The notes under the pieces are model-generated. The model was not told the DNA's origin. It searched no databases and was given only the letters and a program-made list of their open reading frames with translations. A stretch of 64,000 nt of DNA, from assembly GCA_016124675.1 (NCBI GenBank), contig WGNG01000008.1:80735-144734 (forward strand). Direction: 5' to 3'. Shown here one piece after another: positions 47,606 through 57,989 of the stretch (position 1 is its first letter; each line of letters starts with the position of its first letter). The position numbers and the translations under genes are program-made. The stretch is from Alphaproteobacteria bacterium. GTDB lineage: Bacteria; Pseudomonadota; Alphaproteobacteria; Caulobacterales; Maricaulaceae.

Positions 47606-49108
47606 TTACAGCCGCACCTCGCGCCTGATCCGCTCGCCCCGGCGGTCAATCTCGATGGGCCAGCGCGCGGCGCCGTCATTCTGGCGCAGGATGCGGGCCA
47701 GGGAGGGCAGATCGTCCACGGGCTGGCCCATCAGGGCGATCAGGCGGTCGCCGGGCTGGAAGCCGATAAAGCCGGCATTGGTGCGCGGCGTCACGGCGAA
47801 CACCAGCACGCCGCGCGCGAACGGGTCGAGCCCATTCTCCTCGTTGAAGGCGGGCGAGAGCTGGACAAGCTCGGCGCCGGCGAGCGGGTTGAGCCCGTCA
47901 ATAAGCAGGCGCCGCCCCTCCGCCTCGCCCGGCGCGGCTTCGGACGGCACGGTGAGGGTCAGCTCCCGCCCGTCGCGCAGGACGGTCAGGCGGGCGTCCT
48001 GGCCGATGGTGCGGGTGGCGAAGCGGAAGCGCGCGCCATTCTCGTCATTGACCGGCTGGCCATCGACGGCCAGCACCACATCGCCGCGCTGCAGGCCCGC
48101 GCGTTCGGCGGCGCCGCCGGGCCAGAGCTCGGCCACCACGGCGCCCTGGGGACGGTCGAGGCCGAAGGATTGCGCCAGATCGCTGGTCACCGACTGCAGG
48201 CGCGCGCCCAGCCAGGGGCGCACAACCCGCCCGCCCTCGCGGGCGGCGGCCACCACGGTGCGCACCATTTCGGCAGGAATGGCAAAGCCGATGCCCTGCG
48301 AGCCGCCCGAGCGCGAGAAAATCGCCGTGTTCACGCCGATCAGCTCACCGCGCATATTCACCAGCGCGCCGCCGGAATTGCCGGGGTTCACCGCGGCATC
48401 GGTCTGGATGAAGAAGGCATAGTCGGTAATGCCCACATCGGTGCGCGCCAGCGCCGAGACGATGCCCGAGGTCACCGTCTGGCCGACGCCGAACGGATTG
48501 CCGATGGCCAGCACCAGATCACCCACTTGCGCGGCGCCGCTCATGTCGAGCGTCATCACGGGCAGCGGCGCGTCCGCCTCGATCTTCAGCACGGCGAGAT
48601 CGGTGCGTTCGTCCGCCAGCAGAAGCTCGGCGGCAAACTCGCGCCGGTCGGACAGGACGACGCGCAAATCCTGTGCGCCCGCGACGACATGGTTATTGGT
48701 GACGATGACGCCGGACGCATCAACGATCACGCCGGACCCCAGCGAGTTGACCTCGCGCTGGCGCGTCTGCGGCCCGCCGAAGAAGCGCTCGAAGAACGGA
48801 TCGCCGGCAAAGGGCGAGCGCTGGGCGATGACGCGGCGCGAATAGACATTGACCACGGCGGGCGCGGCCTCGCGCACCACCGGCGCAAAGGAGAGCTGGA
48901 TCTGCTCGCGGCTTTCAGGCGCGGCGCGCGGCGGGGCGAAGACCGGTTCAGGCTGGCCGGCCCCAGCAAGGGCGGGCGCGGCGCCGGGGGCCGTGTCAGG
49001 CGCCGATTGCAGCGCGGGCGCAGCGTCATCCCCGGAGCGCTCCTGTCCACAGGCGGCGCCAAACCCGGCGGTCACCAGCATGATTGCAGACATCAGCCAT
49101 CGCAGCAT
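47606..49108 (-). CDS. HtrA/Deg-family periplasmic serine protease lipoprotein
   Basis: A 500-residue trypsin-fold protease with two PDZ domains, guarding envelope protein quality. The signal ends in a lipobox (GAAC, Cys20) followed by a Pro/Ala linker. The triad is H140 (NNHVV), D170 (ERTDLAVL) and S245 (GNSGG). PDZ1 starts near 290 (WLGARLQSV) and PDZ2 near 420. The ATG at 49108 follows GAGGGAGGG; the open frame extends 150 nt upstream, but that part is repeat-adjacent and lacks a signal peptide. It lies downstream of the ribosomal operon but is probably transcribed separately, after a terminator. Confidence 0.92.
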   Translation of the reverse strand: MLRWLMSAIMLVTAGFGAACGQERSGDDAAPALQSAPDTAPGAAPALAGAGQPEPVFAPPRAAPESREQIQLSFAPVVREAAPAVVNVYSRRVIAQRSPFAGDPFFERFFGGPQTRQREVNSLGSGVIVDASGVIVTNNHVVAGAQDLRVVLSDRREFAAELLLADERTDLAVLKIEADAPLPVMTLDMSGAAQVGDLVLAIGNPFGVGQTVTSGIVSALARTDVGITDYAFFIQTDAAVNPGNSGGALVNMRGELIGVNTAIFSRSGGSQGIGFAIPAEMVRTVVAAAREGGRVVRPWLGARLQSVTSDLAQSFGLDRPQGAVVAELWPGGAAERAGLQRGDVVLAVDGQPVNDENGARFRFATRTIGQDARLTVLRDGRELTLTVPSEAAPGEAEGRRLLIDGLNPLAGAELVQLSPAFNEENGLDPFARGVLVFAVTPRTNAGFIGFQPGDRLIALMGQPVDDLPSLARILRQNDGAARWPIEIDRRGERIRREVRL

Positions 49109-49531
49109 CAGGCCCTCCCTCGCTCTTCCATCCCCGCCCGGTAAGGCGGAGCCCCGATGTAGGCAATACAGGCGCGCCTGAACAGGGTGTGAAAGATGAC
49201 GGATGAGTGAGGGGGGCGGGGGCAAGGGCGCTTCTGCAAAGTTCGCATATTTTCGCACCGCCCCCTCACCTTTATCCTCTCACCCATGAATGGGGGAGAG
49301 GGGGCTTGCGGCGCTGCGCACAATTGAGTGGAGCCAGGCGCTTGCACTCCCGAAGGAAAGCCATCGTCAAAGCCCCCTCTCCCCTCCTGGAGGGGAGAGG
49401 ACAGAGGTGAGGGGTGCAGCGCCGTGCAGTAAAGGTTTTCAGGTGCTTCCGGCGGAGTCGACACCAGGCTTGGCCGCCCAAGCCCCTCAGGCAGGAGGGC
49501 ATGCTCGCTCGCCCGCAATGACCCCAAACGC
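49109..49531. other. Intergenic region between the HtrA gene and rplQ
   Basis: About 420 bp contain palindromic repeat copy B (49266-49410) and flanking GC-rich DNA. The left part must hold the HtrA promoter. Open frames crossing it have no ribosome-binding sites or domain signals. Confidence 0.55.
49266..49410. repeat. Palindromic intergenic repeat, copy B
   Basis: A 145-bp element sharing both ends with copy A (TCACCTTTATCCTCTC... and ...CCCCTCCTGGAGGGGAGAGGACAGAGGTGA), including the ATGAATGGGGGAGAGGGGGCTT block. The middle roughly 60 bp are unrelated to copy A. Matching termini with variable centres suggest a mobile or recombining palindrome. Confidence 0.75.
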
Positions 49532-49562
49532 AAAAAGGCCGCCCGGAGCGCCCGGACGGCCT
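49532..49562 (-). terminator. Terminator of the ribosomal superoperon (after rplQ)
   Basis: On the minus strand a GC-rich 11-bp stem with one mismatch and a small loop is followed by TTTTT (complement of the A's at 49532-49536). It lies 28 nt past the rplQ stop. Confidence 0.85.
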
Positions 49563-49589
49563 GTTTCGAATGCGATCGCCAGAGGCGTC

Positions 49590-50003
49590 CTAGTCGGCCA
49601 TCGCCTCTTCCAGGCGGGCGCGGTCAACGGCGCCTTTGGCCTGCGGATCGCGGTCCACAAGCTCGATCACCGCCAGCGGGGCATTGTCGCCGAGGCGGAA
49701 GCCGGCCTTCAGGACGCGGGTATAGCCGCCCTGACGCTCCTGGTAGCGCGGCCCCAGGGTCGCGAACAGCTTGGCCACCTGATCCTTGTTGCGGATCTGG
49801 GCGATCGCCTGACGGCGCGCGTGCAGGTCGCCGCGCTTGGCCAGGGTGATGAGCTTGTCCATGATGGGCTTCAGCTCTTTGGCCTTGGGCAGGGTGGTGA
49901 CGATCTGCTCATGCTCGATGAGCGAGGACGCCATATTGGCGAACATGGCGCGGCGGTGGCTCGCGGTCCGGTTCAGTTTGCGGTGGGCGACGCCGTGGCG
50001 CAT
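49590..50003 (-). CDS. rplQ: 50S ribosomal protein L17
   Basis: A 137-residue large-subunit protein near the exit tunnel. The opening [25 protein letters not shown] is diagnostic, and a short acidic C-terminal tail follows the core. It is the last gene of the alpha operon, 48 bp after rpoA and ahead of a terminator. Confidence 0.98.
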   Translation of the reverse strand: MRHGVAHRKLNRTASHRRAMFANMASSLIEHEQIVTTLPKAKELKPIMDKLITLAKRGDLHARRQAIAQIRNKDQVAKLFATLGPRYQERQGGYTRVLKAGFRLGDNAPLAVIELVDRDPQAKGAVDRARLEEAMAD

Positions 50004-50051
50004 GACTATTCTCCTTAAGTCCAGTGAAGGGACGCCTCGCGGCGCTTCTTC

Positions 50052-51071
50052 CTAGATCTGATCCTCGTACTTCTTGGCGAGATCGTCGATATTTTCAGGC
50101 GGCCAGTTGGGCGCCTCCATGCCAAGGTGCAGTCCCATCTGGGCCAGGACTTCCTTGATCTCGTTGAGCGACTTGCGGCCGAAGTTCGGGGTGCGGAGCA
50201 TTTCCGCCTCGGACTTCTGGATCAGGTCGCCGATATAGACGATATTGTCGTTCTTCAGGCAGTTGGCCGAGCGCACGGACAATTCCAGCTCGTCGACCTT
50301 CTTGAGGAGGGCCGGGTTGAAATCGAGGTCCGGCTTGTCGGAGCCTTCGGCGCGGCCCTGATTGGGCTCTTCGAAGTTCACGAACGCCTGCAGCTGGTCC
50401 TGCAGGATGCGCGCGGCGTAGGCCACGGCGTCCTCGGGGCGCAGGGCGCCGTTGGTTTCAACTTCCAGGATGAGCTTGTCATAGTCGAGCACCTGACCTT
50501 CGCGGGTGTTCTCCACGCGGTAGGAGACGCGCTTGACCGGGCTGTAGAGCGCATCCACGCCGATGAGGCCGATGGGCGCATCCTCGGGACGGTGGCTTTC
50601 GGCCGGCACATAGCCCTTGCCGGTGTTGACGGTAAGCACCATGCGCACTTCGGCGTCATCATCGAGCGTGCAGATGACGAGATCCTTGTTGATCACGACG
50701 ATGTCGCCGGTCTCTTCAATGTCGCCGGCCTTCACCTCGCCCGGACCCTTCTTGCGCAGGATCAGGCGCTTGGGGCCCTCGCCCTGCATGCGCAGCGCAA
50801 CCTGCTTGAGGTTCAGAACGATGTCGGTGACGTCCTCGCGCACGCCCTTGATCGAGGAGAACTCGTGCAGCACGTTGTCGATCTGCACCGCCGTCACCGC
50901 AGCGCCCTGCAGCGAGGACAGGAGCACGCGGCGCAGCGCATTGCCCAGCGTCGTGCCAAAGCCGCGCTCGAGCGGTTCGGCGACAAGCTTGGCCTGACGC
51001 AGCGGGTCAAAGCCGGACTGGATTTCCGGCTTCATCGGGCGGATCAATTCCTGCCAGTTTTTCTCAATCAC
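50052..51071 (-). CDS. rpoA: RNA polymerase alpha subunit
   Basis: A 339-residue subunit. The N-terminal dimerisation domain ([28 protein letters not shown]) lies in residues 1-235. A linker follows, and the C-terminal domain contacts UP elements and activators ([19 protein letters not shown]...[21 protein letters not shown]). The GTG at 51071 gives the usual alphaproteobacterial beginning [11 protein letters not shown] and lies nine bases after AAGGG. GTG and TTG codons at 51080 and 51077 are alternatives. Confidence 0.97.
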   Translation of the reverse strand: MIEKNWQELIRPMKPEIQSGFDPLRQAKLVAEPLERGFGTTLGNALRRVLLSSLQGAAVTAVQIDNVLHEFSSIKGVREDVTDIVLNLKQVALRMQGEGPKRLILRKKGPGEVKAGDIEETGDIVVINKDLVICTLDDDAEVRMVLTVNTGKGYVPAESHRPEDAPIGLIGVDALYSPVKRVSYRVENTREGQVLDYDKLILEVETNGALRPEDAVAYAARILQDQLQAFVNFEEPNQGRAEGSDKPDLDFNPALLKKVDELELSVRSANCLKNDNIVYIGDLIQKSEAEMLRTPNFGRKSLNEIKEVLAQMGLHLGMEAPNWPPENIDDLAKKYEDQI

Positions 51072-51175
51072 GGACAACACCCCTTTAAGGTGGAGGGCGC
51101 GCCGGCTTCAAGGTGAAGCCGCGCGCCCGGAAACAGGTCTTGACAGCGCGCGGTCATCGCGCGCTGGCGGCGGCG

Positions 51176-51565
51176 CTAGACGCGGCGGCGCTTGGGCGGG
51201 CGGCAGCCATTGTGCGGGATCGGCGTCACGTCATGGATCGTCGTGATCACCAGGCCCACCGACTGCAGGGCGCGCAGCGCCGATTCACGGCCTGAACCGG
51301 GACCGGACACCTTGACTTCGATCGTCTTCAGGCCGTGCTCCTGCGCCTTGCGGCCCGCATCTTCAGCAGCGACCTGCGCGGCGTAGGGGGTCGATTTGCG
51401 CGAACCCTTGAACCCCATGGTGCCAGCCGAAGACCAGGAGATCGCGTTGCCCTGGGCGTCGGTGATGGTGATCATGGTGTTGTTGAAGCTGGCGTTCACA
51501 TGCGCCACGCCAGCGGTGATGTTCTTGCGCTCGCGGCGGCGAATGCGGGACGGTTCCTTGGCCAT
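51176..51565 (-). CDS. rpsK: 30S ribosomal protein S11
   Basis: A 129-residue platform protein lining the mRNA exit channel. The sequence [26 protein letters not shown] and the tail [18 protein letters not shown] are diagnostic. It lies 12 bp after rpsM and 95 bp before rpoA in the alpha operon. Confidence 0.98.
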   Translation of the reverse strand: MAKEPSRIRRRERKNITAGVAHVNASFNNTMITITDAQGNAISWSSAGTMGFKGSRKSTPYAAQVAAEDAGRKAQEHGLKTIEVKVSGPGSGRESALRALQSVGLVITTIHDVTPIPHNGCRPPKRRRV

Positions 51566-51577
51566 GGCCCTCGTTCC

Positions 51578-51946
51578 TTATTTCTTCTTGCCAGCGATCG
51601 GCTTGGCGGGACCTTTACGCGTACGCGCATTGGTATGGGTGCGCTGACCGCGAACGGGCAGGCCGCGACGGTGGCGCAGGCCGCGATAGCAGGCCAGATC
51701 CATCAGGCGCTTGATATTGACCGCAACCTCGCGGCGCAGATCGCCTTCCACCAGATGGTCCGCGTCGATCGTCTCGCGGATCTGGAGCACTTCGGCGTCC
51801 GTCAGCTGATTGACCCGCTTCTCGGGGGCGATGCCCACCTTGTCGCAGATCTCGGCAGCCTTGGCAGGCCCGATGCCATGGATGTAGCGCAGCGCGATGG
51901 TCACGCGCTTGTTGGTCGGAATGTTGACGCCGGCGATCCGTGCCAC
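51578..51946 (-). CDS. rpsM: 30S ribosomal protein S13
   Basis: A 122-residue head protein contacting the P-site tRNA and L5. It opens [26 protein letters not shown] and ends [23 protein letters not shown]. First gene of the alpha operon segment. The 195-bp gap before it carries a promoter candidate and the adk hairpin. Confidence 0.98.
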   Translation of the reverse strand: MARIAGVNIPTNKRVTIALRYIHGIGPAKAAEICDKVGIAPEKRVNQLTDAEVLQIRETIDADHLVEGDLRREVAVNIKRLMDLACYRGLRHRRGLPVRGQRTHTNARTRKGPAKPIAGKKK

Positions 51947-52053
51947 GACGCTCTCCTTGTCCTCATCAGCCCACGCCCGCGAAGGATGCCGTACCGCGCA
52001 GCCACTAAGGCGGCGGCGGATACAGCGTCTGCCCCTGCGAGCGAAGGGCGGTT

Positions 52054-52081
52054 CTTATAGGCGCCGCACCGGTTTCGTCAA
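52054..52081 (-). promoter_or_regulatory. Sigma70-type promoter upstream of rpsM
   Basis: On the minus strand TTGACG (52076-52081) and TATAAG (52054-52059) are separated by 16 bp. This would start an rpsM-rpsK-rpoA-rplQ transcript about 100 bp upstream of rpsM, after the hairpin following adk. Confidence 0.6.
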
Positions 52082-52114
52082 CCGGGATAAGCGGCGCCGC
52101 CTCAGTTTCCACCA

Positions 52115-52135
52115 CGCCGGGGCGGTTCCCCGGCG
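52115..52135 (-). terminator. Hairpin downstream of adk
   Basis: An 8-bp GC stem (CGCCGGGG/CCCCGGCG) with a 5-nt loop, 6 nt after the adk stop. No T-run follows, so any termination would be partial. Confidence 0.45.
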
Positions 52136-52141
52136 CAGCCC

Positions 52142-52708
52142 TCAAGCCTGGTCCAGCACCTGGGCGATGCGCGCCGAAACGGCGTCCATCGACCCTGCGC
52201 CATCCACATCGGCCAGCTTGCCCTGCGCCTGATAGTAGGGGATCAGGGCGGCGGTCTGGTCGTTGTAATTCTTCAGCCGGACGCGGAACGCCTCGACCGT
52301 ATCGTCTGCGCGGCCCTCTTCCGCGGCGCGCTTCTGCATGCGCGCGACAAGCTCGTCCTGGTCGACGACCAGGCGCACGACCTTGCCGATCGGCGCGCCG
52401 CGCGCGTCCAGCAGGGCGTCCAGCGCCTCGGCCTGGGGCACGGTGCGCGGAAAGCCGTCGAAGATCGCCCCGCCCGCCGCATCAGCCTCGCCAAGGCGCT
52501 CCTCGATGAGGGCGATGACGATCTCGTCAGAGACCAGATCGCCGCGATCCATGATGTCAGCAACGCGCTTGCCCAGTTCGGTGCCGGCCGCGCGCGCGGC
52601 GCGCAGCATGTCGCCGGTGGCCAGCTGAACCCAGCCGCGTTCAGCCACCAGGCGCTTGGACTGTGTGCCTTTGCCAGCGCCCGGCGGACCGAACAGGACG
52701 ATGTTCAT
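52142..52708 (-). CDS. adk: Adenylate kinase
   Basis: A 188-residue enzyme interconverting ATP, ADP and AMP. The P-loop GPPGAGKGTQ lies at residues 7-16, with LATGDMLRAA and FDGFPRTVPQAEALD as AMP-binding parts. The short LID form lacks the zinc-binding cysteines. It overlaps the secY stop by 4 nt, the common alphaproteobacterial secY-adk arrangement. Confidence 0.97.
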   Translation of the reverse strand: MNIVLFGPPGAGKGTQSKRLVAERGWVQLATGDMLRAARAAGTELGKRVADIMDRGDLVSDEIVIALIEERLGEADAAGGAIFDGFPRTVPQAEALDALLDARGAPIGKVVRLVVDQDELVARMQKRAAEEGRADDTVEAFRVRLKNYNDQTAALIPYYQAQGKLADVDGAGSMDAVSARIAQVLDQA

Positions 52709-54057
52709 CGCTTGCGCCCCCGCAGCTTGGTCTTCTTGATCAGCCCCTCATACTGATGGGCCAGAAGATGGGACTGGATCTGACCCACGGTGTCCAGGGT
52801 CACCGAGACCACGATGAGCACGGCCGTGCCACCGATATAGAAGGGGATGGACGGGTTCTGCGCGCGCAGGATTTCAGGCAGCAGGCACACCGCTGTCAGG
52901 TACGCCGCGCCAATCACCGTCAGGCGGGTCAGCACATAGTCGAGATATTCCGCCGTGCGCTTGCCAGGACGTATGCCCGGCAGGAAGCCGCCATACTTCT
53001 TCAGATTATCCGCCACATCGTCCGGATTGAACGTGATGGAGGTGTAGAAGAAGGTGAAGAACACGATCATCACGCCATAAAACACGATGAACGCGGGCTG
53101 GCCGGGGCCCAGCAGCGCCACCAGGCCGGTCAGCCAGGCCGGGCCCGACTGGGCCGAGAAGCCGGCCGCCGTGGCGGGCAGCAGGAGCAGCGAGGAGGCG
53201 AAGATCGCCGGGATCACGCCCGCCGTGTTCAGCTTCAGCGGCAGGAAGGACGATTCCCCGCCCATCATGCGGTTGCCGACCTGGCGTTTCGGGTACTGGG
53301 TGAGCAGGCGCCGCTGCGAGCGCTCGATGAACACCACAAAGGCCAGCACCGCGATCAGCATGGCGATCAGCGCCAGCACCACGGCCGGGTTGAGCGTGCC
53401 GGTGCGGCCCTGCTCCAGCGTCTGGAACAAAGCGCGCGGCATCTCGGCGATAATGCCGGCGAAGATGATCAGCGACACGCCATTGCCCACGCCGCGCGCC
53501 GTGATCTGTTCGCCCAGCCACAGCAGCAGCATGGTGCCGCCCACAAGCGTGCTGACCGTGACGATCAGGAAGAACACGCCCGGATTCTGCGCGATCGTGT
53601 TGCCGGTATTGGGATCGGGCTGCTGCATGGCGATCGCGATCGCGAAGCCCTGCGCCGCGGCGAGCACGACGGTGAGATAGCGCGAGTACTGGTTGATCTG
53701 CTTGCGGCCCTGCTCGCCGCCCTCCTTCTTCATGCGCTCGAGCGCCGGCACGGTGGCCGCCATCAGCTGCATGATGATCGACGCGGAGATATAGGGCATG
53801 ACGTTGAGCGCGAAGATCGCCATGCGCTCCACGGCGCCGCCGGAGAACATGTTGAACATGCCCAGCACGCCGCCGCTCTGGTTCTGGAACAACAGCGTGA
53901 ACTGGACCATGTCGATCCCCGGCAGCGGCACATAGGTGCCGATCCGGTAGATGATCAGAACGCCGAGCGTGAACAGGAGCCGCTTTTGCAGCTCCTTGGC
54001 CCGGGCGAACGCCCCGAAATTCATGTTCGCGGCGAGTTGTTCGGCGGCTGACGCCAT
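52705..54057 (-). CDS. secY: Preprotein translocase subunit SecY
   Basis: A 450-residue core of the Sec channel with ten membrane helices. Landmarks are YRIGTYVPLPGID, FNMFSGGAVERMAIFALNVMPYISASI (plug and helix 2 area), and the cytoplasmic loops near VFIERSQRRL and GGFLPGIRPGKRTAEYLDYV, which bind SecA and ribosomes. It lies in the usual place between rplO and adk. Confidence 0.98.
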   Translation of the reverse strand: MASAAEQLAANMNFGAFARAKELQKRLLFTLGVLIIYRIGTYVPLPGIDMVQFTLLFQNQSGGVLGMFNMFSGGAVERMAIFALNVMPYISASIIMQLMAATVPALERMKKEGGEQGRKQINQYSRYLTVVLAAAQGFAIAIAMQQPDPNTGNTIAQNPGVFFLIVTVSTLVGGTMLLLWLGEQITARGVGNGVSLIIFAGIIAEMPRALFQTLEQGRTGTLNPAVVLALIAMLIAVLAFVVFIERSQRRLLTQYPKRQVGNRMMGGESSFLPLKLNTAGVIPAIFASSLLLLPATAAGFSAQSGPAWLTGLVALLGPGQPAFIVFYGVMIVFFTFFYTSITFNPDDVADNLKKYGGFLPGIRPGKRTAEYLDYVLTRLTVIGAAYLTAVCLLPEILRAQNPSIPFYIGGTAVLIVVSVTLDTVGQIQSHLLAHQYEGLIKKTKLRGRKR

Positions 54058-54122
54058 GGTGATCGATCACTCCCTCGCGCGAGACGCGCGGTCCGGACGG
54101 GGCCGGACCGCGGCCTGCAGGC

Positions 54123-54611
54123 TTACTCGGTTTCTGCCTCGGCCTTGGCCTTGACGATGGTGACGGTCACAGACCCGCCCGCCTTCTCGACCGCCGCGAT
54201 GGCGGGGGCCGAGCCGCCCGCCACGGTGAGATCGATCTTCGTGGTCAGGTCGCCGCCGCCGATCAGGCGAACGCCGTCCTTGGCCCGCCGGATCACGCCG
54301 GCGGCCTTCAGCGCCGCAGCGTCCACAGGCTGGTTCGCGTCGAGACGGCCCGCGTCGATTGCGGTCTGGATGCGCCGCAGGGTGACCTCTGCAAAGCGCG
54401 CCCGGTTCGGCTTGGTGAAGCCGCGCTTGGGCAGACGCTGGTGCAGCGGCATCTGGCCGCCTTCGAAACCCTTGATGGCCACGCCCGAACGGGACTTCTG
54501 ACCCTTGACGCCGCGCCCGCCGGTCTTGCCGGTGCCCGAGCCGATGCCGCGCCCGACGCGCGTGCGCTCTTTGGTGGCGCCGGGATTGTCGCGCAATTCA
54601 TTCAAGCGCAT
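54123..54611 (-). CDS. rplO: 50S ribosomal protein L15
   Basis: A 162-residue protein opening [22 protein letters not shown], with the Gly-rich stretch [18 protein letters not shown] that inserts into 23S rRNA. It lies 30 bp after rpmD and 65 bp before secY in the spc segment. Confidence 0.98.
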   Translation of the reverse strand: MRLNELRDNPGATKERTRVGRGIGSGTGKTGGRGVKGQKSRSGVAIKGFEGGQMPLHQRLPKRGFTKPNRARFAEVTLRRIQTAIDAGRLDANQPVDAAALKAAGVIRRAKDGVRLIGGGDLTTKIDLTVAGGSAPAIAAVEKAGGSVTVTIVKAKAEAETE

Positions 54612-54641
54612 AGCAATTCTCCTTCAGAAGCGGCCTTGCGG

Positions 54642-54827
54642 CTACTCCACGATCTCAATCAGATGGGCGACCTTGCGGATCATGCCGCGCACGGACGGCG
54701 TATCTTCAAGCTCGCGCTCGCGGCCGATCCGGCCGAGGCCCAGACCCTTGAGGGTCGCAGCCTGGATGGGCGGACGCCGGGTCGAGGACCCGGTCTGGCG
54801 CACGCGAATGGTTTTGGCAGCAGCCAT
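54642..54827 (-). CDS. rpmD: 50S ribosomal protein L30
   Basis: A 61-residue protein ([31 protein letters not shown]), the short bacterial L30 form that packs at the central protuberance side. It is 11 bp after rpsE. Confidence 0.97.
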   Translation of the reverse strand: MAAAKTIRVRQTGSSTRRPPIQAATLKGLGLGRIGRERELEDTPSVRGMIRKVAHLIEIVE

Positions 54828-54838
54828 ATCGCCCTCCT

Positions 54839-55423
54839 CTAGGACTCGATCGCTTCGGGCGCACTCGCCCCGTCCTGGCGGCGCTCCACCAGGTCAGCAA
54901 CCTTCAGACCGCGCTTGGCGGCGATTGAGCGCGGGCTGTTCTGGGCCTTGAGGGCCTGGAACGTCGCGCGCACCATGTTGTACGGGTTGGACGAGCCGGT
55001 CGATTTGGCGACGACGTCCTGGACGCCCAGCGATTCCAGCACGGCGCGCATCGGACCGCCAGCAATCACGCCGGTGCCCGGAGGGGCCGAGCGCAGGATC
55101 ACCTTGCCCGCGCCCCAACGCCCGTGGGCGTCGTGGTGCAGGGTGCGGCCTTCGCGCAGCGGCACGCGGACCATCATCTTCTTGGCCTCTTCGGTGGCCT
55201 TGCGGATGGCTTCGGGAACCTCGCGGGCCTTGCCCTGGCCGAAGCCGACGCGGCCCTTCTGGTCGCCCACGACGGCGAGCGCGGCGAACTGGAAGTTACG
55301 CCCGCCCTTCACCGTCTTGGCGACGCGATTGATCTGAACCAGCTTGTCCACCAGTTCGGATTCGGCGTTGTCCTCGTCCTTCCGGCGGCGGTCGCGGCCG
55401 CCGCGATTGTCTTCACGAGCCAT
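54839..55423 (-). CDS. rpsE: 30S ribosomal protein S5
   Basis: A 194-residue protein needed for decoding accuracy. A charged Arg/Asp/Glu N-terminus (about 22 residues, [14 protein letters not shown]) precedes the dsRNA-binding domain ([27 protein letters not shown]). The C-terminal domain has [15 protein letters not shown] and [15 protein letters not shown]. The gene is in its standard spc position. Confidence 0.98.
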   Translation of the reverse strand: MAREDNRGGRDRRRKDEDNAESELVDKLVQINRVAKTVKGGRNFQFAALAVVGDQKGRVGFGQGKAREVPEAIRKATEEAKKMMVRVPLREGRTLHHDAHGRWGAGKVILRSAPPGTGVIAGGPMRAVLESLGVQDVVAKSTGSSNPYNMVRATFQALKAQNSPRSIAAKRGLKVADLVERRQDGASAPEAIES

Positions 55424-55436
55424 GGCGTTCGCTCCC

Positions 55437-55790
55437 CTAGAAGTTCAGGCCGCCCTCGCGGGCAGCATCTGCGAGCGCCTTGACGCGCCCGTGGTACATG
55501 TAGCCGCCGCGATCGAACACCACGTCGGTCAAACCTTTTTCCTTCGCGCGCTCGGCGACGAGCTTACCGACGGTCTCGGCCGCGCTCACCGTGGCGCCGT
55601 TGGCGGCCTTGCCCTGTTCGAGCGAGGACGCCGCAGCGACGGTCACGCCGTTCGCATCGTCAATGATCTGCGCGTAGATATGTTTGGACGACCGGAACAC
55701 GGACAGGCGCGGCCGGCCATTGGCCAGTTTGCGGATCCGGGCGCGGGTGCGCTGCGTGCGGCGGCGCATTTTCTCAGCAGAGGATTTCAT
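55437..55790 (-). CDS. rplR: 50S ribosomal protein L18
   Basis: A 117-residue 5S rRNA-binding protein of the central protuberance: [20 protein letters not shown] and [26 protein letters not shown]. An in-frame GTG lies one codon upstream of the ATG at 55790, which I prefer. Confidence 0.97.
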   Translation of the reverse strand: MKSSAEKMRRRTQRTRARIRKLANGRPRLSVFRSSKHIYAQIIDDANGVTVAAASSLEQGKAANGATVSAAETVGKLVAERAKEKGLTDVVFDRGGYMYHGRVKALADAAREGGLNF

Positions 55791-55800
55791 CACCAGGACC

Positions 55801-56334
55801 CTATTTCTTCTTGCCTTCTTTGCGGCGCACTTGCTCGGTCGCGTACTTCACGCCCTTGCCCTTGTAAGGCTCGGGCGAACGGAACCGGCGAATTTCCGCC
55901 GCAGTCTGACCGACCGCCTGAGCGTCGGCCCCTTCGATCTTGATCTCGGTCGGCTTGGGGACCGTGATCGTGATCCCCTTGCGCGGGGTGTAGATCACGT
56001 CGTGCGAGAAACCCAAAGCCAGCTTGAGATCGGTACCCTGCATCTGGGCGCGATAACCGACGCCCACAAGCTCCAGGCTCTTCTCAAATCCCTTGGTGAC
56101 GCCCAAAACCATGTTCTTCAGGCGTGCGCGGGCGGTGCCGTACATCGCCTTGGCGGTTTTGGAATTCTCCACCGGCTCGACCTTCAGCGCGCCGTCTTCC
56201 TGACGGATGCGCACGCTGGTCGGCGCCGAGAAGCTCAGCTCGCCCTTGGGGCCTTTCACCATGACCACGCCTGAATTCACCGACGCGGTGACGCCGCCAG
56301 GAATTGCTACAGGCAGCTTGCCCAATCTCGACAT
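55801..56334 (-). CDS. rplF: 50S ribosomal protein L6
   Basis: A 177-residue two-domain protein near the factor-binding site, opening [15 protein letters not shown] and ending with [26 protein letters not shown], the diagnostic C-terminal signature. Confidence 0.98.
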   Translation of the reverse strand: MSRLGKLPVAIPGGVTASVNSGVVMVKGPKGELSFSAPTSVRIRQEDGALKVEPVENSKTAKAMYGTARARLKNMVLGVTKGFEKSLELVGVGYRAQMQGTDLKLALGFSHDVIYTPRKGITITVPKPTEIKIEGADAQAVGQTAAEIRRFRSPEPYKGKGVKYATEQVRRKEGKKK

Positions 56335-56349
56335 GTTAGCCTCCTGTTC

Positions 56350-56748
56350 CTAGCTGACGTGGCAAAGGATCTCGCCGCCGACATTCTTCGCGCGCGCAGC
56401 GCTGTCGCTCATCACGCCCTGGGGGGTCGAGATGATGGCGATGCCAAGCCCGTTCTGAACCAGCGGCAGGTCGCGCACCTTGCGGTATTCGCGCCGTCCC
56501 GGCTTCGATACGCGCTGGATCTGCGAGATCACTGGCGCGCCCTCGTAATATTTCAGCTCGATATCGAACTGCTTGAAGCCACGCGCATCCACACTCTCGG
56601 TGTAGCCGCGAATATAGCCTTCATCGAGCAGAACGTCGAGCACGCGCGCCCGCAGCGCGGACGCCGGCGTGGAGACGCTGGTGCGCTTGCGCATCAGGGC
56701 GTTGCGGATGCGGGTCAGCATATCGCCGAGCGGATCGTTCACAGACAT
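56350..56748 (-). CDS. rpsH: 30S ribosomal protein S8
   Basis: A 132-residue protein binding the central domain of 16S rRNA. It opens [22 protein letters not shown] and ends [31 protein letters not shown]. In E. coli S8 is the translational repressor of the spc genes; whether that holds here is not visible. Confidence 0.98.
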   Translation of the reverse strand: MSVNDPLGDMLTRIRNALMRKRTSVSTPASALRARVLDVLLDEGYIRGYTESVDARGFKQFDIELKYYEGAPVISQIQRVSKPGRREYRKVRDLPLVQNGLGIAIISTPQGVMSDSAARAKNVGGEILCHVS

Positions 56749-56760
56749 GTCCTGACCTCC

Positions 56761-57066
56761 CTACCAGCTCGACTTGACCATGCCCGGGATCATCCCGTGA
56801 CTGGCCAGTTGACGCAGCGCGATGCGCGACATCTTCAGCTTGCGGTAATATGCGCGCGGACGGCCGCTGATCTGGCAGCGGTTGCGGATGCGCGACGGCG
56901 CGGAATTACGCGGCAGCCCCGCCAGCTTCAGCTGGGCGGCGAAGCGTTCATCCACCGGCTTGGACGTGTCGCGAGCGACGGCCTTCAGCGCGGCGCGGCG
57001 GGCGGCGAACCGCTCGGTCAGGCGCTGACGCTTCTGGTTTCGCTCGATAGCGCTTTTCTTGGCCAT
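56761..57066 (-). CDS. rpsN: 30S ribosomal protein S14
   Basis: A 101-residue S14 of the long, zinc-free type: only one Cys is present ([22 protein letters not shown]), so it lacks the CxxC pairs of the short zinc form. It lies between rplE and rpsH as usual. Confidence 0.98.
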   Translation of the reverse strand: MAKKSAIERNQKRQRLTERFAARRAALKAVARDTSKPVDERFAAQLKLAGLPRNSAPSRIRNRCQISGRPRAYYRKLKMSRIALRQLASHGMIPGMVKSSW

Positions 57067-57116
57067 TCAAATCTCTCCTGCGTGCGGCGCCACCGTGGCG
57101 CCGCGCTCCTGCTGCG

Positions 57117-57677
57117 TCAGTTCGTGAACGGGAAATCGAACTCGGCCAGCAGGGCCTTCGCTTCCTCATTGGTGTTCGCGGTGGTGCACACGATGATGTC
57201 CATGCCGCGAATCTTGTCGACCTTGTCGTAGTTGATCTCCGGGAACACGATGTGCTCCTTGAGACCCATGGCGTAGTTGCCGCGCCCGTCAAAGCTCTTG
57301 CCGTTCAGGCCGCGGAAGTCGCGCACCCGCGGCAGGGCCACGGTCACGAGACGGTCAATGAACTCGTACATGCGGTCCTGGCGCAGCGTCACCTTGGCGC
57401 CGATCAGCTGGTCTTCACGCAGCTTGAAACCGGCGATCGAGGTTTTGGCCACCGTGGCGACCGGCTTCTGGCCGGAAATGATCGCCAGATCGGCCAGGGC
57501 GCCCTGGATCTTCTTGGAATCCTGGGCTGCTTCGCCAACGCCCATATTGATCACGACCTTGTCCAGGCGCGGGATCTGCATGTCGTTGGTGTAGCCGAAT
57601 TTCTCCTTCAGACGCGCGCGAATCTCCTCGCGGTAGCGCGTCTTCAGGCGCGGTTCGTATGTTGCGACGTCAGACAT
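57117..57677 (-). CDS. rplE: 50S ribosomal protein L5
   Basis: A 186-residue 5S rRNA- and tRNA-contacting protein: [36 protein letters not shown] and the C-terminal [19 protein letters not shown]. It overlaps the end of rplX by 8 nt. Confidence 0.98.
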   Translation of the reverse strand: MSDVATYEPRLKTRYREEIRARLKEKFGYTNDMQIPRLDKVVINMGVGEAAQDSKKIQGALADLAIISGQKPVATVAKTSIAGFKLREDQLIGAKVTLRQDRMYEFIDRLVTVALPRVRDFRGLNGKSFDGRGNYAMGLKEHIVFPEINYDKVDKIRGMDIIVCTTANTNEEAKALLAEFDFPFTN

Positions 57678-57987
57678 CGATCACCTCGCCGGACTTCTTG
57701 GCTACGCGCACTTTCTTGCCGTCCTTGCCGGTCGTGAAGCCGACACGCGTCGCTTCACCGGTTTTGGGATCGGCCAGGGCCACGTTGGAGACGTGGATGG
57801 CGGCGTCCTTTTCTTCAATTCCGCCCGGACTGGTCTGGGTCGGGCGCTGGTGGCGCTTGACGGTGTTCACGCCCGACACCACGACGCGGTTCTCGGAAGG
57901 CAGCACCTTCACCACCTGGCCGGTCTTGCCCTTGTCGCGACCGGTGAGGACGACGACCTTGTCGCCTTTCTTGATCTTGGCGGCCAT
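57670..57987 (-). CDS. rplX: 50S ribosomal protein L24
   Basis: A 105-residue assembly-initiating protein with a KOW motif at the start ([29 protein letters not shown]). It lies 2 bp after rplN and overlaps rplE. Confidence 0.98.
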   Translation of the reverse strand: MAAKIKKGDKVVVLTGRDKGKTGQVVKVLPSENRVVVSGVNTVKRHQRPTQTSPGGIEEKDAAIHVSNVALADPKTGEATRVGFTTGKDGKKVRVAKKSGEVIDV

Positions 57988-57989
57988 GA

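Noticed and set aside
49109..49258. 50-residue N-terminal extension of the HtrA protease
   Set aside because: The extension lacks a signal peptide, borders repeat DNA, and the ATG at 49108 has a strong GAGGGAGGG site.
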